Assembly: GCA_902789415.1 (NCBI GenBank)
Contig: CADAOD010000004.1
Coordinates: 30,442 to 94,441 of the forward strand
DNA from: an uncultured Prevotellaceae bacterium
Lineage (GTDB): Bacteria > Bacteroidota > Bacteroidia > Bacteroidales > Bacteroidaceae
Direction of reading: 5' to 3'
DNA length: 64,000 nucleotides
Of this stretch, positions 53,863 to 59,472 are shown one piece after another. Below the pieces are notes generated by a model. The model saw only the letters and a list, made by a program, of their open reading frames with translations, was not told the origin of the DNA and did no database searches. The position numbers were made by a program, and so were the translations under genes. How positions within the stretch are numbered: the stretch's first letter is position 1; every line of letters begins with the position of its first letter.

Positions 53863-55074
53863 ATGGATGCATTATTTAGAAAAAGCGACCGTTTACTGGC
53901 CAATACCAGCACAGAGATTGTACGCGAAATAGCAAATACAATCCATTGGAACGCCCAGCTAATTAGCATTATCGGTGCAAAAGGTGTGGGCAAGTCAACG
54001 CTCATTAAGCAGTATATCAAACAGAACTACGAACCTGGCGACAGGAGGGTTTTATACTGCTCAGCTGATACTGTCGACTTTTCAACGCGCACACTGGTGG
54101 AACTAGCCGAAGAGTTTACCGTAAGAGGCGGCGAGCTGCTAGCCATCGACGAAATCCACAAGTACAAATCGGGCAATACCGACTGGAGTCGTGAAATAAA
54201 GGAAATATACGAACTCTATCCCGACCTGAAGTTGATAGTAAGCGGATCATCACTACTTAAACTAAAAGAAGGCGATGCTGACCTGTCACGACGAGCCGTA
54301 AAATATACACTGGCAGGATTGTCGTTTCGCGAAGCTTTACGTTTTTATCATGGATTGGAGTTCGAAAAATGGACGTTAGACGACATTCTGAAGCACCCTT
54401 ACGATTTATGGCAAACGGTGTCGACTAAGTGCAAGCCCAACGCACTGTTTAAGGAATATCTGAAAAAAGGCTACTACCCCTTTCTACTTGAAGGCGAGGG
54501 CGAGTATCACACAAAAATAGAGCAGGTGGTAAACTATATTATTGAAACAGAATTACCCCAGATATGCAAGGTTGACGTGGCCAATGTAAGAAAACTGCAG
54601 GCACTTGTGGCGATGATATGCAGCGAGATACCTTTTGAACTAAATGCCAACCGAATTGCCGCAGCCCTTGAAATTGGTCGCGACACGGTGGTGGAATACC
54701 TGAAATACCTGGGAGATGCCAAAGTATTAAATCTGCTTTACTCTGAAAAAAAGATAATAGGCAAGCTCTCGAAACCCGATAAGGTATATCTCGAAAACCC
54801 CAATATCATGTATGCCCTAGCCCCTACCAAGGTTGAAATAGGAACGCTACGCGAAACCTTTGCCGTGGGCAGTCTCACAGAGTCGCATAATGTTGAATAC
54901 GGAAAAGCGCAAGGTGATTTTCTTGTTGACTCGAAGTACACATTCGAGATTGGCGGTCGCAGCAAGGATTTCTCGCAGATAGCAGGTATAAAGGATTCGT
55001 ATATTTTTGCCGACGACTGGGATATGCCCGATGGTGCAAAACTCCCACTCTGGATGCTAGGTTTCTTATATTAA
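53863..55074 (+). CDS. AAA_14/DUF4143-type ATPase
   Basis: A 403-residue protein. Walker A is GAKGVGKSTLIKQY near residue 41, Walker B ELLAIDEIHKY near residue 90, and the sensor segment LKLIVSGSSLLKL near residue 124; a DUF4143-type C-terminal half follows, with a winged-helix-like segment (FELNANRIAAALEIGRDTVVEYLKYL) near residue 265. Such ATPases are very common in Bacteroidota and often compared with MoxR-like or toxin-linked proteins, but their role is not known. The gene has its own unusual promoter and terminator and stands alone at the edge of the island. Confidence 0.9.
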   Translation: MDALFRKSDRLLANTSTEIVREIANTIHWNAQLISIIGAKGVGKSTLIKQYIKQNYEPGDRRVLYCSADTVDFSTRTLVELAEEFTVRGGELLAIDEIHKYKSGNTDWSREIKEIYELYPDLKLIVSGSSLLKLKEGDADLSRRAVKYTLAGLSFREALRFYHGLEFEKWTLDDILKHPYDLWQTVSTKCKPNALFKEYLKKGYYPFLLEGEGEYHTKIEQVVNYIIETELPQICKVDVANVRKLQALVAMICSEIPFELNANRIAAALEIGRDTVVEYLKYLGDAKVLNLLYSEKKIIGKLSKPDKVYLENPNIMYALAPTKVEIGTLRETFAVGSLTESHNVEYGKAQGDFLVDSKYTFEIGGRSKDFSQIAGIKDSYIFADDWDMPDGAKLPLWMLGFLY

Positions 55075-55088
55075 TGATAATACAAAAA

Positions 55089-55120
55089 AATCCCCTCGCT
55101 GATGATTCAGCGGGGGGATT
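55089..55120. terminator. terminator between the ATPase and smalltalk genes
   Basis: AATCCCCTCGCTGA (55089-55102) and TCAGCGGGGGGATT (55107-55120) form a 14-bp stem with one wobble pair and a 4-base loop. It serves the convergent ATPase and smalltalk genes. Confidence 0.9.
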
Positions 55121-55125
55121 ACTTT

Positions 55126-55227
55126 CTACATGCCCATGCAGCTGGTGGCGCCCAGGGCTGTTACTATCGCCGTTGCGATACTGGCAATCATCTGGAGGAT
55201 GAATTTCAAAGTCTCTTTCTTGCTCAT
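55126..55227 (-). CDS. smalltalk-type mini-protein
   Basis: A 33-residue protein: MSKKETLKFILQM, a hydrophobic helix (IASIATAIVTALGA) and TSCMGM at the end. This matches the pattern of the Bacteroidales 'smalltalk protein', which usually lies beside a cell-wall amidase and an HU-like gene. The helix could be a membrane segment, and the Ala-Thr-Ser-Cys tail resembles a lipoprotein motif in the wrong place. Function is unknown; a part in lysis or membrane insertion is only a guess. It lies downstream of the HU-like gene on the same strand. Confidence 0.8.
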   Translation of the reverse strand: MSKKETLKFILQMIASIATAIVTALGATSCMGM

Positions 55228-55230
55228 AAC

Positions 55231-55263
55231 TCAATTTTTACATTTTTGAATTTTTACATTTTA
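55231..55263 (-). repeat. TTTTTACA-type repeat between HU-like and smalltalk genes
   Basis: On the plus strand ATTTTTACATTTTTGAATT leads into a further TTTACATTTT unit. Similar units recur at 55870-55904 on the far side of the HU-like gene, so the gene is bracketed by the same low-complexity repeat. Confidence 0.55.
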
Positions 55264-55290
55264 AATTGGGCGGGGCCTAAGCCCCAACCC

Positions 55291-55806
55291 TTAGTCGCCG
55301 TTCGACTCGTTATCCCCGCTGGTGCTGCTACCGTTGCCGCCGGTGTTACCGTTCTCGGGGTCCTCGATGTCGCCGCTGTCACCACTGGTTACGCGCTTCA
55401 GTACGGTGCCGTCCTCGTCCAGACAGGTAATCTGGATGCTGGTGTTCTTCAGCTCGTCCTTCACATCTACCGATGGGGTGAACACAATGCGACGGGTGGT
55501 AATCAGTCCGGTCTTCACGTCGTCGAGCTTCTCAACGGCCTTGGCGCGCACGCCGAATCGCATGGTTCCCAGTCCGGGCACGGGCACTGAGTGCCCCTCG
55601 GTAGCCCAGGTGCGGATAACGGCACCGGCTGCCTCCCATGCGGCCTTGATAACACCCGCACTGATACCCGAGTGAGTGGATGCCTCGGTAAACACCTTCT
55701 TCTCGGCAATGCTCGAATACAGGTCGGGGCGCATTACGAAACGCTTGGCCCCAGGGTTCTTTCCGATCTTAAGCTGTCGGCGCTGTGCAATAACTTTGAT
55801 ACTCAT
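55291..55806 (-). CDS. HU-like DNA-binding protein with acidic disordered tail
   Basis: A 171-residue protein. Residues 1-125 resemble the Bacteroidota HU-related family: MSIKVIAQRRQLKIGKNPG at the start, ISAGVIKAAWEAAGAVIRTWATEGHSVPVPGLGTMRFG in the middle, and the RRIVFTPSVDVKDEL block. The last 40 residues are Gly/Ser/Asp/Asn-rich and likely unfolded, which is unusual for HU. It probably shapes or binds DNA of the island; a role as a regulator is possible. It precedes the smalltalk gene, as in many Bacteroidales loci. Confidence 0.88.
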   Translation of the reverse strand: MSIKVIAQRRQLKIGKNPGAKRFVMRPDLYSSIAEKKVFTEASTHSGISAGVIKAAWEAAGAVIRTWATEGHSVPVPGLGTMRFGVRAKAVEKLDDVKTGLITTRRIVFTPSVDVKDELKNTSIQITCLDEDGTVLKRVTSGDSGDIEDPENGNTGGNGSSTSGDNESNGD

Positions 55807-55958
55807 AGGTTTAGTAAAATTAAAAAATTAAAGAATTAAAAAATGTAATAATTATAGGATTGTAAATAATTTTTAAATTTTATCATTTTTACATTTTTAC
55901 ATTGCTCTGAGTTCGGGTTCGGGCGGGGTATTAATCCTGCAGGGTGCTGCAATTAAAG

Positions 55959-55972
55959 GTAACAATTGTTAC
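55959..55972. repeat. 14-bp perfect palindrome
   Basis: GTAACAATTGTTAC, within the 500-base gap upstream of the HU-like gene and downstream of its likely promoter. It could be an operator. The rest of 55807-56314 holds low-complexity AT-rich units (55816-55842, 55870-55904), a GC-rich stretch near 55910-55945 and two CTGTAGC repeats, and no gene. Confidence 0.5.
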
Positions 55973-56032
55973 TATTAACCGTCGCAAATTTCGGGATTAA
56001 TGCCGCCCTCAAGCCTCCCTCATTTTTACAGT

Positions 56033-56041
56033 GCAAAGGTA
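56033..56041 (-). promoter_or_regulatory. -7 box for the HU-like gene
   Basis: Minus-strand TACCTTTGC, about 230 bases before the HU-like start, implying a long leader that carries the palindrome at 55959-55972. Confidence 0.5.
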
Positions 56042-56099
56042 CGATATTTTCATTGCGGTTCACGAATCGCGGGGCATTTTTTTCGAAAAAAAATCCGCC

Positions 56100-56125
56100 G
56101 CTACGCGCTACAGCGCTACAGTTAG
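56100..56125 (-). repeat. CTGTAGC-type tandem repeat, copy 3 (inverted)
   Basis: On the minus strand CTAACTGTAGCGCTGTAGC followed by GCGTAGC, the same family as 47315 and 53715, here upstream of the HU-like promoter. Confidence 0.8.
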
Positions 56126-56212
56126 TTCCCTACCCATCGCACACCATTTTTTACTTCTATATTTATATATATAAATATAGGCACTACCGTTACCATCCCC
56201 ACCCCCGCAAAT

Positions 56213-56238
56213 CTAACTGTAGCACTGCAACGCGTAGC
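56213..56238 (+). repeat. CTGTAGC-type tandem repeat, copy 4
   Basis: CTAACTGTAGCACTGCAAC followed by GCGTAGC, about 90 bases from copy 3 and in opposite orientation, just before the toxin-antitoxin promoter. Confidence 0.75.
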
Positions 56239-56281
56239 AAAAAAAAATGGGGTTACATTTGCTTTTTTGCGTACTTATTCG

Positions 56282-56290
56282 TATCTTTGC
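56282..56290 (+). promoter_or_regulatory. -7 box for the toxin-antitoxin pair
   Basis: TATCTTTGC, 24 bases before the antitoxin ATG, with an AGAAGG ribosome-binding-like stretch at 56307-56312. Confidence 0.65.
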
Positions 56291-56314
56291 GGCGGAATAT
56301 AAAAAAAGAAGGTT

Positions 56315-56557
56315 ATGACTGCACTTGAACTGAATGCGGAATTGTACCGCGCCATGGGCGAAATAGCCAACGACGAAACGCTACTGGCAAAGGTCTTGAA
56401 ATACGTTAAGGACCTTACCCCCGCCAAGAAAGCAAAGGCCGATGCGGACTGGGCAAATAAGTTTGCGGGCGCTTGGAAAGATAATCGCTCAACTGACGAG
56501 ATTATCAACGATATCAACGAAGCAAGAACCACTAACAGCCGTAACATAAAGCTATGA
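56315..56557 (+). CDS. putative antitoxin of a PIN-type pair
   Basis: An 80-residue protein, helical and charged (LNAELYRAMGEIANDETLLAKVLKYVKDL, then a Lys/Ala-rich stretch and TDEIINDINEARTTN at the end). I do not see a classic DNA-binding motif, but size, position and the ATGA overlap with a PIN-domain toxin gene are as in type II toxin-antitoxin operons. The C-terminal part is the likely toxin-binding region (inference). Confidence 0.8.
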   Translation: MTALELNAELYRAMGEIANDETLLAKVLKYVKDLTPAKKAKADADWANKFAGAWKDNRSTDEIINDINEARTTNSRNIKL

Positions 56558-56952
56558 AAGGTTATCTGCTCGACACCAGCACCTGCGTGTTTTTGTTCCG
56601 TGCAAACCGCGAGGTAGCTAACAAACTAAACCAAATTGGCAGCGAAAACTGCTATATTTGTGATGTGGTTTTAGCAGAACTACGTTATGGTGCGTATAAT
56701 AGCGATTTTGTTGAAGACAATCTGAAGATGATTGATGAGTTTGTTAAAATGGTAAAGGTACTCCCCTTTGCTGATAGTATCGACATGTTTGCACAGGAAA
56801 AAGTACGTCTGCGCAAAAGCGGCAAACCCATCGAGGACTTCGATCTGCTTATTGGCTGTGCAGCCAAAGCAGCAGATTTAACAGTAGTAACACATAACAC
56901 CAAGCATTTTAGCCATATATCAGGACTAAAAATCGAAGACTGGATAAAATAA
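56554..56952 (+). CDS. VapC-type PIN domain ribonuclease toxin
   Basis: A 132-residue PIN protein. The acidic active-site residues are visible: LLDTSTCVFLF at the N-terminus (first Asp), ICDVVLAELRYGAY near residue 38 (Glu), and IEDFDLLIGCAAKAADLTVVTHNTKHFSHI near residue 90 (two Asp and the typical THN). VapC toxins cut tRNA or rRNA. It overlaps its partner by 4 bases. The pair lies in the island, where it could stabilise it. Confidence 0.92.
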   Translation: MKGYLLDTSTCVFLFRANREVANKLNQIGSENCYICDVVLAELRYGAYNSDFVEDNLKMIDEFVKMVKVLPFADSIDMFAQEKVRLRKSGKPIEDFDLLIGCAAKAADLTVVTHNTKHFSHISGLKIEDWIK

Positions 56953-57060
56953 CACTTTGTAATGGGAATAGCCGCCATCATTTTTTGAGGCTTTATTCAT
57001 AAAAAAATGTAATCCCTAAATTTTTCTGCATGATTGTGCAGGAATTTGAGGGATTCTTTG

Positions 57061-57069
57061 TATCTTTGC
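57061..57069 (+). promoter_or_regulatory. -7 box for the S24 peptidase fusion gene
   Basis: TATCTTTGC, 77 bases before the ATG; the leader includes CCGTTTGGTGACCCGTGGAA-type sequence. Confidence 0.6.
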
Positions 57070-57145
57070 AGCCGTTTGGTGACCCGTGGAACGGCACCGA
57101 CTATGGATTATATTGTGAAATAAAACTTTTAAAGAATTAATCGAC

Positions 57146-57958
57146 ATGAGAAATTTTTGTAGCATCGGTCAGTGGCCGATGGAAATGGTGTGCGACACAC
57201 CCGTGCCTTACTACGAAGTGGGAGTTAGTTGCGGACTGCCTAACGAGATGGGCCAACTGCCACCCGAGATGATTTTATTGCCCAGCGAGATTACGCGCGG
57301 GCGACGGGTGTTTATCGTGGATGCCGATGGCGACTCGATGACCGGCGTGGGCATCTACAGCGGCGACCAGCTGCTGATAGAGAGCACCCAGCGGGTGCAC
57401 AGCGGCGAGGTGGTGATGGTGAGCATCGACGGCGAGGAGCTGTTGAAGGTGTATTACGTTGACGACACGGGCCGCCACTGGCTGCTGCCCGCCAACCCGA
57501 AGTACCAGCCATGCGAACTAACGGCCGATATGAATGTGCGCTTTTGCGGACGCATGGTGTGCAACCTGAGTGCGCCGCACGTATCGGTAACGTACTGTGG
57601 CGAGGTGGTACGCCAGTTTAAAGCCAGGCAGAAGCAGCACCAGCCCGACATATACGAGCGCCTGACCGAAGCCGTTATCCAGTGCAGTCATCTGTTTTGG
57701 GCGGCATCGGCCTGGGCAGTGGCGTATTGCGTGATGCGCGATAAATACTGTTATGACAAGCCGGTTGCCGAGTTTGAGCGTATGGCCCAGGCCTTAAAGC
57801 TACCCGCTACGTTTAGGTTTGTATGTGGCGAAGGCAGTGTGCAGCGCACCATCAGTAATCATGAGTACATGCGAAAGAGTATCGACAAGTGGGAGGAGCA
57901 GGGTGCTGCCGACCGCGAACTGAAGCTGATGACGGTTTTAATTAAAGAATTGGCTTAG
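57146..57958 (+). CDS. S24 (LexA/CI-like) peptidase fused to an unknown C-terminal domain
   Basis: A 270-residue protein. Residues 50-140 form a S24/LexA-like self-cleavage domain: the nucleophile Ser in DADGDSMTGVGIYSGDQLLI near residue 66 and the Lys in GEELLKVYYV near residue 104. There is no N-terminal DNA-binding helix-turn-helix; instead a 130-residue C-terminal domain follows, with LFWAASAWAVAYCVMRDKYCYD near residue 190. It may act as a stress sensor that cleaves itself in a RecA-like signal, but it cannot bind DNA like LexA unless the C-terminal domain does. A terminator and a cluster of repeated sites follow it. Confidence 0.8.
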   Translation: MRNFCSIGQWPMEMVCDTPVPYYEVGVSCGLPNEMGQLPPEMILLPSEITRGRRVFIVDADGDSMTGVGIYSGDQLLIESTQRVHSGEVVMVSIDGEELLKVYYVDDTGRHWLLPANPKYQPCELTADMNVRFCGRMVCNLSAPHVSVTYCGEVVRQFKARQKQHQPDIYERLTEAVIQCSHLFWAASAWAVAYCVMRDKYCYDKPVAEFERMAQALKLPATFRFVCGEGSVQRTISNHEYMRKSIDKWEEQGAADRELKLMTVLIKELA

Positions 57959-57960
57959 TT

Positions 57961-58044
57961 TTACCGACCCTGTTACCGAAGTTCGGTAAGTATTAGTACC
58001 AAAGTTACCGAAACCTACAACACTTACCGAAAACTGTTACCGAA
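57961..58044. promoter_or_regulatory. cluster of TTACCGA sites with one perfect palindrome
   Basis: TTACCGA(A) occurs directly at 57961, 57973, 58005, 58024 and 58037 and inverted at 57982-57989. Sites 57973-57989 form the palindrome TTACCGAAGTTCGGTAA. Six copies in 84 bases suggest operators or iterons for a protein of the island, perhaps the S24 or Rha protein or the replication-like DUF3987 protein. Confidence 0.65.
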
Positions 58045-58076
58045 TGCGTTCCAAGAAGTTGGAGCGCATTATTTTT
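58043..58076 (+). terminator. terminator after the S24 gene
   Basis: AATGCGTTCCAA (58043-58054) and TTGGAGCGCATT (58059-58070) form a 12-bp stem with one wobble pair and a 4-base loop, followed by ATTTTTT. Confidence 0.85.
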
Positions 58077-58238
58077 TGCCATACTTTTGCCACCGCAAAC
58101 AAGTTGCGATGGCGAGTGAAGGCTGCGCCAATCAACGACAACGCGATCTTTGACTTACTGCCACACCAACCCGACTCGGAACGGCCGAGCGGCACACACA
58201 AACATTAATTATTAACAATTTAAAATACACACACAATT

Positions 58239-58979
58239 ATGGAAACAATGATTATTAAAACAGTAAACGAGAACCAACACATGATGACTTCGCTGGAAAT
58301 AGCTGAAGTAACCGGTAAGCGCCATACCGACCTGTTGCGCGCTATCCGACGCATGGAGCCAGCATGGGAAAAAGTACATGGACGAAAATTTGCGCTGATG
58401 TTCCGCGAGGTAGCAATCGGCAACGGTGCCGTACGCCAAGAGCCCTGCTACCAGCTAACCAAGACTGAGTGCCTGTATATCGCCACTAAGTTTAAGGACG
58501 AGATGCGAGCTAAACTGGTGCTCCGCTGGGAAGAACTCGAACTGGAAAGCCAAGAAAAAATCCGTGTAAATCCGTGTCGCTCGGCTTTGCCGCTTGGCTC
58601 GTCCAAGAATCCGTGCCAAAATAAACTCCCGACATTGCAGGTTCAGAAAAAGATTCTGGCCATGGCCGATGATATTATCGGTACGGGACTGCGCATGCTG
58701 AACGAGCCTGCCGAGGACACCCTGACCGCCACACAGGTGGCCAAGACGTTTAACATGAACACCCGCGACTTTAACGCCGTGCTGGCCGATATGGACATAC
58801 AGTACCGCGCCCACGGTAGATGGAACCTGGCCGAACATCTGCAGGGTCGAGGCTACACCGCCGAACGTACACACATCGACTACTCGCTGAAAGGCAAGCG
58901 CAAAATAAAGGTGTACATGACGTGGACCATGGCCGGACTGAAGTACCTTAACTCGCAATTGGGATACCCTAACCTTTGA
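58239..58979 (+). CDS. Rha family / KilAC antirepressor protein with repeat insertion
   Basis: A 246-residue phage-type regulator. Residues 10-100 match the Rha family (MTSLEIAEVTGKRHTDLLRAIRRM, then CYQLTKTECLYIATKF). Residues 130-246 match KilAC (LTATQVAKTFNMNTRDFNAVLADMDIQYR, then YSLKGKRKIKVYMTWTMAGLKYL). The linker, about residues 107-127, is encoded by repeat DNA: ATCCGTG units and the core shared with the GH31 gene at 43.3 kb. The frame is intact. In phages such proteins counter repressors or interfere with growth; here no phage structural genes accompany it. Confidence 0.88.
   Translation: METMIIKTVNENQHMMTSLEIAEVTGKRHTDLLRAIRRMEPAWEKVHGRKFALMFREVAIGNGAVRQEPCYQLTKTECLYIATKFKDEMRAKLVLRWEELELESQEKIRVNPCRSALPLGSSKNPCQNKLPTLQVQKKILAMADDIIGTGLRMLNEPAEDTLTATQVAKTFNMNTRDFNAVLADMDIQYRAHGRWNLAEHLQGRGYTAERTHIDYSLKGKRKIKVYMTWTMAGLKYLNSQLGYPNL
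58558..58617 (-). repeat. repeat insertion inside the Rha-KilAC gene
   Basis: AAATCCGTGTAAATCCGTGT, then a 29-bp core (58579-58607), then AATCCGTGCC. The core plus 3 bases (58578-58609) is the exact reverse complement of 43262-43293 in the GH31 gene. It is flanked by AATCCGTG units on both sides. Confidence 0.85.
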
Positions 58980-58983
58980 GACT

Positions 58984-59448
58984 ATGAACATATCAGACAC
59001 ACTTTTACAGAGATTGATGGAGATGGAGGGATGCCGACTGAGCGCTTATCGCGACCAGAACGGCACACCCACCATCGGGTACGGACACACACAAGGCGTG
59101 CGCATGGGCGACCGCATCAGCGCCCAACAGGCTCGCGACTGGCTGCTACAGGATGTAACCCAAGTGATGCGACAGGTTCGCCAACTGCACGTGGCGCGCA
59201 CCGAGGCACAACTAGAGGCACTCACATCGTTTGCCTTTAACGTGGGCATCGGCCGACTGAGGCAGTCAACCCTGCTGCGCACCATTCGTCAGGGCGGCAG
59301 CAAGGCAGCCATCCAGCGCGAGTTTAAGCGATGGGTGTATGCGGGCGGCAAAAAGCAAAAGGGCCTGGAAATCCGTCGCCAGTGGGAGGCCGAACACTTC
59401 TTCGCCCCCAGCTATGCCACCGACGATGAAATCATCGACAGGGTGTAA
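58984..59448 (+). CDS. GH24 phage-type lysozyme (endolysin)
   Basis: A 154-residue T4-lysozyme-like muramidase. The Glu-8-Asp-5-Thr catalytic triad is visible in MEGCRLSAYRD plus NGTPTIGYGHT (Glu near residue 15). ALTSFAFNVGIGRLRQSTLL near residue 80 is the second conserved block. It cuts peptidoglycan between MurNAc and GlcNAc. There is no signal peptide, so release needs a holin or other route; no holin is adjacent, though the smalltalk peptide at 55.1 kb is a small hydrophobic protein. It lies 4 bases after the Rha gene and is probably co-transcribed. Confidence 0.93.
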   Translation: MNISDTLLQRLMEMEGCRLSAYRDQNGTPTIGYGHTQGVRMGDRISAQQARDWLLQDVTQVMRQVRQLHVARTEAQLEALTSFAFNVGIGRLRQSTLLRTIRQGGSKAAIQREFKRWVYAGGKKQKGLEIRRQWEAEHFFAPSYATDDEIIDRV

Positions 59449-59449
59449 T

Positions 59450-59469
59450 ACATTGAACATTGAACATTA
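59450..59469 (+). repeat. ACATTGA-type heptamer repeat before the DUF3987 gene
   Basis: ACATTGAACATTGAACATT: 7-base units of TGAACAT between the lysozyme stop and the DUF3987-type start. Confidence 0.7.
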
Positions 59470-59472
59470 GCT

